Made by a program: the position numbers and the translations under genes. Shown here one piece after another: positions 15,561 through 24,206 of a stretch of 27,526 nt of DNA. Within the stretch, counting starts at the first letter, position 1; each line of letters begins with the position of its first letter. Source of the DNA: Streptomyces sp. NRRL S-87 (lineage in GTDB: Bacteria > Actinomycetota > Actinomycetes > Streptomycetales > Streptomycetaceae); the NCBI RefSeq assembly GCF_000719335.1, contig NZ_JOGB01000083.1, forward strand, positions 1-27,526. The letters are read 5' to 3'. The notes under the pieces were generated by a model that had not been told where the DNA came from, made no database searches, and saw only the letters and a list, made by a program, of their open reading frames with translations.

Positions 15561-17363
15561 TCAGGACCCGGGGGCCGGCTCCGGCCGCGGGGCCGGGCCC
15601 GCCAGTTCCTCCGGGCAGGCCGTGCCCCGCGGCAGCTGGTACGGGGCCGCCAGCCGGTACTCCCCCGGGGCCGGCGCCAGCAGGACCGTCCACTCGTCCC
15701 CGGCGCCGTCCTCGGGCGCCCGCAGCAGGCACCCGGCCACGTTGACGAACTCGCGGGGGTCGCCGTCCCGGGCCTTCGAGGCGTCCGTCTCGCGCGGCGG
15801 CTCGACGCCCTTGCCGCGCTCGTCCACCAGGCCCAGCCACGGCGAGTACGGGATCCGGATCAGCACCCGTCCGGCCGCCTTCACGTCCACCACCAGCTCG
15901 CCCGCGTCCGCCCGGCGCACGGTGGCCGGCGGGTCCGCCAGCGGGGTCGGCGCGGTCACCTCGTACAGGTGCCAGTTCTCGTCCGCCCAGACCTGCTTGA
16001 GGTAGGGCAGCCCGGCCCGGATGAGGGCGGCCTCGTCCTTGCCGCCCGAGTCGGGCGGGTCCTGCGGGAGGACGACGTAGTGCACGGCCCAGCGGTCCAG
16101 CCACTCGCGGTAGTTGTCCCCGTCGAGGGTGTCGTCGTAGAAGAGCGGGTTGCGCTCCAGGTCCGCCTGCCGATTCCAGCCGCGGGCCAGGTTCACGTAC
16201 CGGGCCATCGCCGAGGACTCGCGGTGGCTGCTGACCGGCACCACCTCGACCCGGCCGCGCTCGGCCCCGGCCTTCTGCAGCCGGTCCACCAGCGGGGCCA
16301 GCTCGCGGGCCCAGGCGGCCTTCGGGGTGGTGCGGACGATGTCGCTGACGCTGTTGACGGAGATCCACGCGTTGAGCCCCAGGAAGGCCGCCAGCAGCGC
16401 GTACCGGCGACGGGTCCGCGGGACCGTGTACGGGACGGCGGCCAGCAGCACGACCCCCGCGAACAGCATCGCGAAGCGCGTGACGTTCGAGCCGATCTGC
16501 GAGTCGACCAGCCAGCACAGCAGCACCCCGGCCGCGTACACGCCGGCCGCGACGCGCACGGTCGTCCACTCCCGCGGCACCAGGAGGAGCACCAGCACGC
16601 CGAACAGGAACGGCAGGGACGCCGAGCCCACCGACAGCGGCTGCGTGCCCGAGAAGGGGAACAGCCAGGCCGACAGGCCCACCACCACCACCGGCGGCAG
16701 GCCCACCGCGTACGCCCCCGGCCGCCGCCCGCTCAGGAACAGCGCGGCGGCGACGAGACCGAGGAACAGCCCCGCCACCGGGCTCGCGGCGGTGGCCAGC
16801 CCGGCCAGCGGCGCGGCCACGGCGGCCTTGCCCCAGCGGCGGCGCATCCACTTCCGGGGCCAGCAGAACACGGCGGCCACGGCGCCGAGCGCGAACATCA
16901 GGCCCAGGCCGAAGGTGACCCGGCCGGAGAGCGCGTTGCACAACAGCGCGAAGACCCCCGCCAGCGCGGGCGGCAGGGGATCGCGCACGGCGCCGCGGCA
17001 GCGGCACAGGACGAGGGTGAGCAGGGCGGCGGAGGCGGTGCCGGCGAGCATCATCGTCGTCCGGACGCCCAGCAGGGACATCACGTACGGCGAGACCACG
17101 CTGTAGGAGACCGGGTGCATCCCGCCGTACCAGGCGAGGTTGTACGCCGAGTCGGGGTGCCGGCCGACGAACTCGGCCCAGGCGTCCTGGGCGGCCAGGT
17201 CGCCGCCGCTGTTGGCGAAGAGGAAGAACCACGCCACGTGCAGGACGGCCGCCAGCGCGGTGGTGGCGAGCACCGGGTGCCGGCGCAGCGGCCCGGGGGC
17301 GCGGGGCCCGGGTGGCGGGGCAGGGGAGGACGACACCGGGTCGATGTGCTCGGTGGCCGTCAC
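15561..17363 (-). CDS. Polytopic membrane protein, GT-C-like, unknown function
   Basis: The GTG at 17363 is preceded by GGGAGGGG at about 7 nt. The 600-aa protein starts with a Pro-rich cytosolic stretch (to about residue 28). About ten hydrophobic segments follow between residues 30 and 350, then a soluble, probably outside, domain from about 365 to the end. The layout, with an early loop holding GGDLAAQDAW and a C-terminal domain outside, resembles GT-C glycosyltransferase-like membrane proteins, but I see no firm catalytic motif. It lies downstream of the D,D-carboxypeptidase gene on the same strand, separated by a hairpin at 17409-17442. A cell-envelope role is likely from this context, the exact role unknown. 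Confidence 0.7.
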   Translation of the reverse strand: MTATEHIDPVSSSPAPPPGPRAPGPLRRHPVLATTALAAVLHVAWFFLFANSGGDLAAQDAWAEFVGRHPDSAYNLAWYGGMHPVSYSVVSPYVMSLLGVRTTMMLAGTASAALLTLVLCRCRGAVRDPLPPALAGVFALLCNALSGRVTFGLGLMFALGAVAAVFCWPRKWMRRRWGKAAVAAPLAGLATAASPVAGLFLGLVAAALFLSGRRPGAYAVGLPPVVVVGLSAWLFPFSGTQPLSVGSASLPFLFGVLVLLLVPREWTTVRVAAGVYAAGVLLCWLVDSQIGSNVTRFAMLFAGVVLLAAVPYTVPRTRRRYALLAAFLGLNAWISVNSVSDIVRTTPKAAWARELAPLVDRLQKAGAERGRVEVVPVSSHRESSAMARYVNLARGWNRQADLERNPLFYDDTLDGDNYREWLDRWAVHYVVLPQDPPDSGGKDEAALIRAGLPYLKQVWADENWHLYEVTAPTPLADPPATVRRADAGELVVDVKAAGRVLIRIPYSPWLGLVDERGKGVEPPRETDASKARDGDPREFVNVAGCLLRAPEDGAGDEWTVLLAPAPGEYRLAAPYQLPRGTACPEELAGPAPRPEPAPGS

Positions 17364-17408
17364 TCGGGCCCCTCCCGTGCGCTGCTGAGGTGTGTGGGGT
17401 CAGACGCG

Positions 17409-17442
17409 GCGCGGTGCTCCGGGGTTGCCCGGAGCACCGCGC
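17409..17442 (-). terminator. Terminator hairpin after carboxypeptidase gene
   Basis: GCGCGGTGCTCCGG (17409-17422) pairs perfectly over 14 bp with 17429-17442, with a 6-nt loop. It lies 22 nt past the carboxypeptidase stop on the minus strand and before the membrane-protein gene start. Confidence 0.75.
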
Positions 17443-17464
17443 GGCGCGTGCGGTCGGCGGCGGG

Positions 17465-20404
17465 TCAGCCGACGCGGGTGAGCTTGCTGCCGAAGCCGGG
17501 CTCGGCCAGCTCGCCCTTGAGGGCGACGGGGACCTTGACCTGGCTGCGGCCGGAGCCGACGGTCAGGGTGCCGATCTGGGTGCCGGCCTTGGCCGCGTGC
17601 GGCACCGAGCCCGCGTTCAGCTTGATGTCCACGCTGACGGACGGCCAGCCGACGGCCTCCACGTCGGCGGTGGCCACGACCGGGGTGCGGCCGCCGAGGC
17701 CGTCGTCGACGTACCCGACCACGTCGCCCTTCTTGACGACCTTGGCGTTCTGCAGCATGTCCTGCGTCGCCAGCATGATCTTCTTGCTGGCCGCGATGGC
17801 GTCGTCGAGGATGTGCGAGGTGTGCATGGCGAGCACCGCCCCGACGATCAGCTGGTCCGTGCCGCCGACCTTCTTGTGGGCCGCGAAGAGCAGGTTGCCG
17901 CCGGCCGCCGTGGTGGAGCCGGTCTTGATGCCCAGCGCGCCGTTGAAGGGCACGAGGTCGTTCCAGTTGCGCCAGGACTTGCCCGAGGGGTCCGTCCACT
18001 TGGGCAGCCGGGTGATGTCGGTCAGCGCCTTGATCTCGACCAGCCTCAGGCCCAGCTTCACCTGGTCCTCGGCGGTGCTGACGGTGGTGGCGTCCAGGCC
18101 CGAGGGGTCGGTGTAGGTGGTGTTCGACATCCCGAGCTCCTTGGCGGTGTCGTTCATCTTCTTGACGAACGCCTCCTGGGAGCCGGCGTCCCAGCGGGCC
18201 AGCAGCCGGGCGATGTTGTTGGCCGACGGGATCATGAGTGCGGCGATCGCGTCGTACTCGGAGATCTGCTGGCCCTTGCGGACGGTGTTGAGGGTGGACT
18301 CGTTGTCCGTCTTGTCCTTCTGGCCCTCGTCCTCGGCCGTCTGATCGATGTCGATCATCGGGCCCTTCTCCTTCGGCTTCAGCGGGTGGTCGCGAAGGAT
18401 GATGTACGCCGTCATCGACTTGGTGACGGAGGCGATCGGGACCGGCTTCTGCTCGCCGGAGGAGCCGACGGTGCCCAGGCCGGACGCCGCCATGAAGGCC
18501 TGCGAGCCCTCCTGGGTCGGCCACGGCAGGTCCGGCTTCCCACCCGCGAACGTGTAGGACTCCTCCGCCGTCATCACCAGGCGCGGGTCCGGCAGCGGCC
18601 GGACGAGCTGCACGACGACGAACACGATCGCCAGCAGGACCACCAGCGGGGTCCAGATCTTGACGCGGCGGACCGCCGTACGCAGCGGGCTCGGCGGCGG
18701 GGGCGGGTTGTTCGACAGCTCGGCGAGGAGCTCGAGCGGGGGCTTGGGCGGCAGCGGCTGCTGCTTCGTCCGCTCGGCCTCGGAGAGCCCGGCCGGAGCG
18801 GCCGCCGGCGCCGGCTTCGGGGCACCGGGCGTCGCACGCGGGTCGCGTACGGGCGGGGCCCCGTCGCCCTTGAGCGGGACGAAGGTGCTGCCGCGGGCGG
18901 GTCCCTGGTCCGGGGCGGCCTGGTCGCGGCCCCGACCGGGGCCGCCCGTGCCCGTGCCCGCGCCCGGGGCGTCGGGCAGCTTCGGGCGGCGGGAGCCGTC
19001 GGGGCGTACGGAGGTGCCGGGGGCCGGGGCGTCCGCGCCCTGGCGCGGGGTGCCGTCCGGGCGCACCGGCGAACGGAACACGGCGGTGGCCTTGTCCTCG
19101 GCCGGGGCGCCGGGCGCGGCGTGGTTGCCGGGCTTCGGGGCGGTCGGCGGCTTCGCGACGCGGAAGACGGCGGTGCGCTCCGACTCGTCCTCGGCCGGCG
19201 GGGCGGGCTTCGGTGCGACCGGGGGCTTCGCCACGCGGAAGACGGCGGTCCGCTCGGACTCGTCGTCGGCCGGGGCGGCCGGGCGCTGCGGGGCCGCGGG
19301 GCCGGTGGGGGCCGCGGGGCCGGTGGGGGCCTTGCGGGCGTCGGGGCGCACCCGGGTGAACACGGACGTCTCGTCGGCCGCACGGGCCTCCGGCTTCGCA
19401 TTCGCATCGGCCCGGTCGGCGTGGACGGGCCGGCCGGTCCCGGCGGCGACGGCCGCCTCGCGGGCGGCCTCGCGGGCCGCCTGGTCACCGGGGGCACCGC
19501 CCTGTCCGGGGACCACGCGCGGATCGCCGACCGGCTGGCCCTGCCGCACGCGGGGGGCGAACACGTCGAAGCCGGCGGACGGCGCGGCGTCGGGCTCGGG
19601 CTTCGCGTCGGAGCCGGCCTTCGGGCCGGAGCCGGACTCGGACTCGGAGCCGGGCTTGGCGTCGGACTCGGACTCGGGCTTCGCGTCGGACTCGGACTCG
19701 GAGCCGGGCTTGGCGTCGGACTCGGGCTCGGACTCGGGCTCGGACTTCGCGTCGGACTTCTCGTCGGCCCCGGACTCGGGACCGGAGTCGGAATCCGCGT
19801 CGGACTCCGGGCCGGCCCCTTCCGTCGGCGCGGCGGCCGGGCGGTCAACTGCGGGAGCCGCCGCGTCACCCTTCGGGGCAGCCCTTTCCGGCGTCGGGGT
19901 GGACGGGGCGGCGGACTCCTCCGCGGACTCCTCCGCAGCCGTCCCGGCGGGGTCCTGGGGGTCCACGGCGTCCTCGGCGGGGGACGCCTCGGCCTCCGGG
20001 TCCTCCGGGGCCCCGCGGTCCTCGGAGGCCTCGGCCGCCGGGGAACCCGCGTCGGCGTCCTCGCCGCCGTCCGTGTCGTCCGCGCCGTCCGCGCCGTCCG
20101 CGTCGTCGGCGTCGTCGGCGTCGTCTGCACGGCCCGTACCGGCGGCTGCGTCGGCGGCCGCCCCGGAGGGCGTCTCGGAGCCCGCCCCGGTGTCCGTGTC
20201 CGCGTCCGTGTCCGCGTCCGCGTCCCCGTCACCGGACTCCGCGGAACCGGACGCGCCCGCGTCCGCGTCCCCGGAACCGGCGGGGTCGGACGGCGCCGCA
20301 GGGGTCGGGTGGAAGACCGAGAGGCGGGGATCCTGGTCCTCAGGAACCCTCGCCGACCCCGACGAACCCTGCTGTACCGACTTGTCGGGGGACTCGCCCG
20401 CCAC
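17465..20404 (-). CDS. D-alanyl-D-alanine carboxypeptidase (S11) with long disordered N-terminal region
   Basis: This penicillin-binding carboxypeptidase removes the last D-Ala from peptidoglycan stem peptides outside the membrane. Catalytic motifs are clear: ASVTKS (SxxK, Ser about 657), PSANN (SxN, about 726) and KTGSTT (KTG, about 827). A single membrane segment (about 580-605, VVLLAIVFVVVQLV) places the enzyme outside and the first 580 residues inside. That inner part is low-complexity: acidic Asp/Ser/Glu tracts, then Pro/Arg-rich linkers with repeated ERTAVFRVAKPP motifs. The start is taken as the second of two adjacent GTGs (20402-20404, VAGESPDKS), because GAGGAGG lies 5 nt upstream; an ATG at 20527 would add 41 residues without good support. 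At 979 aa it is over twice the usual family length of about 400. It is divergent from the GPP34 gene. Confidence 0.9.
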   Translation of the reverse strand: MAGESPDKSVQQGSSGSARVPEDQDPRLSVFHPTPAAPSDPAGSGDADAGASGSAESGDGDADADTDADTDTGAGSETPSGAAADAAAGTGRADDADDADDADGADGADDTDGGEDADAGSPAAEASEDRGAPEDPEAEASPAEDAVDPQDPAGTAAEESAEESAAPSTPTPERAAPKGDAAAPAVDRPAAAPTEGAGPESDADSDSGPESGADEKSDAKSEPESEPESDAKPGSESESDAKPESESDAKPGSESESGSGPKAGSDAKPEPDAAPSAGFDVFAPRVRQGQPVGDPRVVPGQGGAPGDQAAREAAREAAVAAGTGRPVHADRADANAKPEARAADETSVFTRVRPDARKAPTGPAAPTGPAAPQRPAAPADDESERTAVFRVAKPPVAPKPAPPAEDESERTAVFRVAKPPTAPKPGNHAAPGAPAEDKATAVFRSPVRPDGTPRQGADAPAPGTSVRPDGSRRPKLPDAPGAGTGTGGPGRGRDQAAPDQGPARGSTFVPLKGDGAPPVRDPRATPGAPKPAPAAAPAGLSEAERTKQQPLPPKPPLELLAELSNNPPPPPSPLRTAVRRVKIWTPLVVLLAIVFVVVQLVRPLPDPRLVMTAEESYTFAGGKPDLPWPTQEGSQAFMAASGLGTVGSSGEQKPVPIASVTKSMTAYIILRDHPLKPKEKGPMIDIDQTAEDEGQKDKTDNESTLNTVRKGQQISEYDAIAALMIPSANNIARLLARWDAGSQEAFVKKMNDTAKELGMSNTTYTDPSGLDATTVSTAEDQVKLGLRLVEIKALTDITRLPKWTDPSGKSWRNWNDLVPFNGALGIKTGSTTAAGGNLLFAAHKKVGGTDQLIVGAVLAMHTSHILDDAIAASKKIMLATQDMLQNAKVVKKGDVVGYVDDGLGGRTPVVATADVEAVGWPSVSVDIKLNAGSVPHAAKAGTQIGTLTVGSGRSQVKVPVALKGELAEPGFGSKLTRVG

Positions 20405-20535
20405 CACTTCCTCCTCGTTCGCTGTCCGACTGTCCGAACCGCTAACAGTGTCCCGTCTCGGGGGCATCGCCCCCGCGCTAGACGAGAACGACATAGCTGC
20501 CGGTTCCCGCACAAAGCGACCAGGCACTCTCGACA

Positions 20536-20569
20536 GATGAATGTGAGAGGGGTCACCCTGTCATTCATC
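20536..20569. promoter_or_regulatory. Inverted repeat in the divergent carboxypeptidase/GPP34 region
   Basis: GATGAATG (20536-20543) and CATTCATC (20562-20569) are perfect 8-bp inverted copies separated by 18 bp, just upstream of the GPP34 ribosome binding site. They may be an operator or a leader hairpin. Confidence 0.35.
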
Positions 20570-20586
20570 CACGCGGGGAGGCATGG

Positions 20587-21336
20587 ATGGGCAGGAGCCG
20601 CAGAACACTTCCGGAGGAGCTTCTGCTGCTCGCCTTGGACCCGACCACGGGTACCACGGCGCAGCCGCAGTCGCTCGACCTCGGCCTTGCCGGGGCCCAG
20701 CTAGTAGAGCTGGCTCTGGCAGGACGGATAGCCCCAGACGGGGATCGTATCGCCGTGGTGATGCCACGGCCGACAGGAGATCCGACCTTGGACTCCGCAC
20801 TGGAGTTGCTGCGCCGTCGCGGCAGCCCGGTGAGGGCCGTCCACTGGATCGGCGGACCCCGGCTGGGGCTCCGCCAGACGTACCTCTCGCACCTGGAACG
20901 GTGCGGCATGGTCCATGCCGTGGCCGGCCAGATGTGCGGGGTGCTGCCGACGACTCGCTACCAGGCGACGGACACGGCGATCAGCCGGGAGATCAGGGCC
21001 CGGCTGGACAGTGCGATCCGCACCGGGGTACCCCCGGACCCGCGGACCGCGGCGCTCGCCGCACTGGCCCACGCGGTCGGTCTCGGCAAGCACCTCTACC
21101 CCGGCAACGAGGGGCGTTCCTCCAGGTCCCGCCTGCGGGACCTGATCCGGCACGACCCCATGGGCGGCCTCGTGGCGCACGCCGTGATGGACGTCCAGAA
21201 CGGTGTGGCGGCACAACCGCGCCGCGCCGCCGCGCACGCTGCGCATCCCGCGCAGGCGGGACCCGGCCGGCCGGCCGCGGGCGTGCCCATGCAACCGCGC
21301 CGCGGCGCGGCGATGGCCCGGGCCGCCGCCCACTGA
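20587..21336 (+). CDS. GPP34 (GOLPH3-like) family protein
   Basis: The family is named for the eukaryotic Golgi phosphoprotein GOLPH3, which binds phosphoinositides; its role in actinobacteria is unclear. The 249-aa protein has the typical start LPEELLLLALDPTTG, then LGLAGAQLVELALAGRI, the LRRRGSP turn, and the helical core RIAPDGDR to LAALAHAVGLGKHL. The C-terminal 50 residues are a flexible Ala/Arg/Pro-rich tail. The ATG follows GGGGAGG with 5-nt spacing. It is cytoplasmic, with no membrane segment. It is divergent from the carboxypeptidase and is followed by two hairpins at 21352 and 21434. Confidence 0.85.
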   Translation: MGRSRRTLPEELLLLALDPTTGTTAQPQSLDLGLAGAQLVELALAGRIAPDGDRIAVVMPRPTGDPTLDSALELLRRRGSPVRAVHWIGGPRLGLRQTYLSHLERCGMVHAVAGQMCGVLPTTRYQATDTAISREIRARLDSAIRTGVPPDPRTAALAALAHAVGLGKHLYPGNEGRSSRSRLRDLIRHDPMGGLVAHAVMDVQNGVAAQPRRAAAHAAHPAQAGPGRPAAGVPMQPRRGAAMARAAAH

Positions 21337-21351
21337 ACCACCGCTGACCCA

Positions 21352-21386
21352 CCGGTCGGCCGGTCCGCCCCCGGGCCGCCGACCGG
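21352..21386 (+). terminator. Hairpin after GPP34 gene
   Basis: CCGGTCGGC (21352-21360) pairs with GCCGACCGG (21378-21386), a 9-bp stem 15 nt after the stop codon. Confidence 0.5.
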
Positions 21387-21433
21387 CCCGCGTCACGCCG
21401 TAGCACCGCAACGCCGCACGACCGCACGCCCGT

Positions 21434-21482
21434 ACGCGCGGGGCGGCGGGGCCGGAGAGCCGGTCCCCGCCGCCCCGCGCGT
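21434..21482. terminator. Strong 18-bp terminator hairpin
   Basis: A perfect 18-bp stem (21434-21451 with 21465-21482) and a 13-nt loop lie downstream of the GPP34 gene and insulate the regulator gene starting at 21644. Confidence 0.8.
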
Positions 21483-21627
21483 CTGCGTTTTCCTGCGACT
21501 TTCCCAGCGCCGCCCGGCAGTTCGGTGGCAATCTGCTGATCAGCGGATACGCAGAGGTACCGCGCAGACGCTACAAACAGATCCGAAGACAACGCAGACC
21601 GACCGAAACACAGACTGAAACGCAGAC
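21481..21627 (+). promoter_or_regulatory. Regulator leader with repeated CGCAGAC sites and palindrome
   Basis: Upstream of the XRE gene, CGCAGAC or one-mismatch copies start at 21550 (CGCAGAG), 21563, 21593, 21609 (CACAGAC) and 21621, with an inverted copy GTCTGCG at 21481. The palindrome GCTGATCAGC is at 21535-21544. The cluster suggests binding sites, possibly autoregulatory, and is otherwise non-coding. Confidence 0.45.
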
Positions 21628-21643
21628 CGGAGGTGCCGTCCCC

Positions 21644-22525
21644 GTGGCGTCCAATGTCAATCCCACCGTCCGACGCCGCCGACTGGGCATGGAGTTGCGC
21701 AAGCTCCGCGAGGACAAGGGCATGACGGCCGAGCAGGTCGCCGAGCGCCTCCTGGTGTCCCAGTCGAAGATCAGCCGCCTGGAGAACGGCCGCCGTTCCA
21801 TCAGCCAGCGCGACGTCCGCGACCTGTGCGAGGTGTACGAGGTCGACGACCGCCGCCTGGTCGACTCGCTCATGCAGATGGCCAAGGACTCCCGCCAGCA
21901 GGGCTGGTGGCACGCCTTCGGCGACATCCCGTACAGCGTCTACATCGGCCTGGAGACCGACGCCGCCTCGCTGCGCGTGTACGAGCCCCAGATCATCCCG
22001 GGGCTGCTGCAGACGCCGGAGTACGCCACCGCCATCATCCGCGGCGCACTTCCGGAGACCGCGCAGGCGGACATCGACAAACGGGTCCAGGTGCGCATGC
22101 GCCGGCAGGAACGTGTCTCCGACTCCGAGAACGAGACCGAGCGCGGCCCGCTGCGCCTGTGGGCGGTCATCGACGAGGCGGCCCTGCTGCGCCGCGTCGG
22201 GGACGCGCAGGTCATGGCGAACCAGCTCAGGCACCTGATAGAGCAGTCGGAGCTGCCGCACGTGACCGTGCAGGTGATGCCGTTCAGCATGGGCGCCCAT
22301 CCGGGCGTGAACGGCCAGTACGCGATCCTCGAGTTCCCGGACGCCTCGGATTCGACCGTCGTCTACATCGAGGGCGTCACGAGCGACCTGTACCTGGAGA
22401 AGGCCAACGACGTCCAGAAGTACAGCGTCATGTACGAGCACCTGCGCGCCCAGGCGCTGAACGTCGAGCAGACCCGGGAGTTCATCGCGAGGGCCATCCA
22501 TGAGCACGAGCGCGCGGGCCGTTGA
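21644..22525 (+). CDS. XRE-family transcriptional regulator, HTH plus DUF5753
   Basis: This family of Streptomyces regulators combines an N-terminal helix-turn-helix (about residues 14-66: LRKLREDKGMTAEQVAERL, then SQSKISRLENGRRSIS) with a C-terminal DUF5753 domain (about 90-275: YEPQIIPGLLQTPEYA, RMRRQERV, WAVIDEAALLRRVG and VTVQVMPF). The GTG at 21644 follows GGAGG. At 293 aa its length is typical. Such genes usually have a small DUF397 gene next door, as here at 22790, and some pairs (for example WhiJ-type) control development; the partner often antagonises the regulator. The leader holds repeated sequences that may be its own targets. What it controls is not shown by the sequence. Confidence 0.92.
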   Translation: MASNVNPTVRRRRLGMELRKLREDKGMTAEQVAERLLVSQSKISRLENGRRSISQRDVRDLCEVYEVDDRRLVDSLMQMAKDSRQQGWWHAFGDIPYSVYIGLETDAASLRVYEPQIIPGLLQTPEYATAIIRGALPETAQADIDKRVQVRMRRQERVSDSENETERGPLRLWAVIDEAALLRRVGDAQVMANQLRHLIEQSELPHVTVQVMPFSMGAHPGVNGQYAILEFPDASDSTVVYIEGVTSDLYLEKANDVQKYSVMYEHLRAQALNVEQTREFIARAIHEHERAGR

Positions 22526-22789
22526 CCGCGCCGACCAGGACGTTCGCGGCGTGACCGGGCCGTCCGGCCCCCCGTCTCCGGTCGGGGACCGGACGGCGAC
22601 CGGGCAGGTCCGCGACAAGAGCGCCGCACGGTACACGAGGAACGGGTGAGCACGGAAGCCCCATCTGGAATATGCCATCCGGTCGAGTGAACGACCACGT
22701 CACCCGAGCAGCCCGGCGAGTAGCGTCGATCACGCCAATCAAGAACAGGTTGGCGCCACATCAACACGACACGCTGGACCGGAGCGAAC

Positions 22790-23002
22790 ATGGCTATTCT
22801 TCAGGGCGCCACGGAGAACTGGACGAAGTCCTCGTACTCCGCAGGAAACGGCGCGTGCGTCGAAGTGAAGTCCCCCCTCGTGGCTGAGGTCGCCGTACAG
22901 GACTCGAAGGTGACGAACGGCCCGTTCCTCACCTTCGCGCCCACCTCGTGGACCTCTTTCGTCGCCGGAGTGACCCGGGGCCCGCTTGGGCACCTCGGCT
23001 GA
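22790..23002 (+). CDS. DUF397 small protein, partner of the XRE regulator
   Basis: The 70-aa protein reads WTKSSYSAGNGACVEV near the start and ends the domain with VAVQDSKVTNGPFLTF and a final SFVAGV, all typical of DUF397. The ATG follows GGAG at about 6 nt. It lies 264 bp after the XRE gene, farther than usual, and so may have its own promoter; the gap holds a TAGCGT hexamer (in GAGTAGCGTCG near 22720) that could be a -10 element, but no clear -35. It is cytoplasmic and expected to work with the XRE/DUF5753 regulator as antagonist or effector, by analogy with related pairs. Confidence 0.9.
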   Translation: MAILQGATENWTKSSYSAGNGACVEVKSPLVAEVAVQDSKVTNGPFLTFAPTSWTSFVAGVTRGPLGHLG

Positions 23003-23153
23003 GCGTCCGGGCGCAACCCCGGACGACCGTCACGACACGGTACTCACATGAGCCCTCTCGACTGGTCCGCCGTCCTGGCCGAGGGGGCTCGGCCGTGTCC
23101 CGGCGCGGGTGGTCGGCGTACCGGCCCCGGCGCGGGCGGCCGACGTACCGGCC

Positions 23154-24014
23154 TCAGCGCAGTTGGTCGACGTACCGGTCGGTGCCGGGAACGGTCGGGA
23201 TGAACGGCGCCACCAGCTCCACCCGGCCCAGCCCCGACGCGGCTACCTCCGCGTCCAGGCCGGTGAAACGATCCGTCCACACCTCGCGCGGATCGCGCTC
23301 CAGGAACCACAGCAGCGTCAGCCGGGTGTCGACCCCCTCGACCTGCTTCACGTAGGTCATCCGGTCCCCCGGCAGCGGGGTGGGTCGGAAGATCGTGACC
23401 ATCGCCGCGGGCCCGCCCGCGAGCCGCCGCGGCAGGTGCCGCGAGCGCAGCCACTCCAGCAGCTCGGCCCGCTGCTCCGGGCCCTCCGCGTCGACGACCT
23501 GGAGGACCAGCCCGGCGTACGGGTGGTCGAGGGCGTGGAAGTCCCGGGGGCCGGCCGCCCCGTCCCGGTAGACCGTGGCCCCGTGGTCCTGGAAGGACGT
23601 GAACACGTGGGTGCGGTCCTGGTAGACCCGGCCGTCCCGGTTGAGCCGCTTGTTGATCCCGACGGTCCACTTCATGTGCTCGTCGTAGCGGCCCTCGGTC
23701 ACCCAGTACGTCGAGAGGTAGCAGCCGGCGGTCACCGGCTGGGCCACCGCCGACTTCTCCGGGTAGCGCAGCTCCTGGAGCGGGCGGGTGGCGACCCAGC
23801 GCCGGCCCGCGTACATCCAGGGCATGGCCATCGCGCCGGCGTAGTAGTGGTCGTCCTCGTACCAGCGGTTGTACGCGTACTCGTGGCCCGGGTGCGGCTC
23901 GACCATGGTGATCAGCGCGTGCCCCGGGTGCACGCCGTACGGGCCGACGGCGGCCAGCTCGGCGTAGGTGTCGGGGCGGGTGTCCTCTGCGTCGTTCTCG
24001 CGGCGTGGGGTCAT
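23154..24014 (-). CDS. EthD-like dimeric alpha-beta barrel protein, hypothetical
   Basis: The 286-aa protein seems to have two related halves. The first contains HALITMVEPHPGHEYAYNRW, then YEDDHYYAGAMAMPWMYAGR, the pattern of EthD-type dimeric alpha-beta barrels (NRWY....H...P....R). The second contains RAELLEWLRSRHLPRRLAGG and LTLLWFLERDPREVW. There is no signal peptide or membrane segment, so it is cytoplasmic. The substrate is unknown; relatives often accompany catabolic or polyketide genes, and the only neighbour is the divergent aminotransferase. The ATG at 24014 lacks a clear ribosome binding site. A 15-bp inverted repeat lies 14 bp upstream of the start. Confidence 0.65.
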   Translation of the reverse strand: MTPRRENDAEDTRPDTYAELAAVGPYGVHPGHALITMVEPHPGHEYAYNRWYEDDHYYAGAMAMPWMYAGRRWVATRPLQELRYPEKSAVAQPVTAGCYLSTYWVTEGRYDEHMKWTVGINKRLNRDGRVYQDRTHVFTSFQDHGATVYRDGAAGPRDFHALDHPYAGLVLQVVDAEGPEQRAELLEWLRSRHLPRRLAGGPAAMVTIFRPTPLPGDRMTYVKQVEGVDTRLTLLWFLERDPREVWTDRFTGLDAEVAASGLGRVELVAPFIPTVPGTDRYVDQLR

Positions 24015-24027
24015 GGGACCGGTTTAG

Positions 24028-24042
24028 CTGATAGTGCGTCAG
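24028..24042. promoter_or_regulatory. Imperfect palindrome upstream of EthD-like gene, candidate operator
   Basis: CTGATAGTGCGTCAG has CTGA/TCAG outer arms and lies just upstream of the minus-strand start at 24014. On that strand it reads CTGACGCACTATCAG, similar in style to TetR-family sites near catabolic genes; this is a resemblance only. Confidence 0.35.
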
Positions 24043-24102
24043 ATGGGGAGAGGGTCGGCCCGAGCGGCTCCAGCGGCACTCCGGTCCGGGTCCTGGACAA
24101 AT

Positions 24103-24144
24103 AGATGGCAGATACAAATGTTTCGGTTAGGGTGTCGGCCATCT
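24103..24144. promoter_or_regulatory. Inverted repeat in the promoter region of the aminotransferase
   Basis: AGATGGC (24103-24109) and GCCATCT (24138-24144) are perfect inverted copies, with GGACA before the first and TGTCC after the second extending the symmetry imperfectly. The 28 bp between them are AT-rich (GATACAAATGTTTCGG) and may hold the promoter of the gene at 24207. Confidence 0.4.
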
Positions 24145-24206
24145 GTCCGGCCGCGCGTTCGGCCGGTTGACTGGACCCCGAGCCCCCACACCGCCAAGGA
24201 GCCCCT

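Noticed and set aside
17312..20704. Long plus-strand open frame opposite the carboxypeptidase gene (1130 codons)
   Set aside because: It mirrors the carboxypeptidase and membrane-protein genes, whose catalytic motifs are on the minus strand; the product is repetitive Gly/Arg/Leu with no motif.
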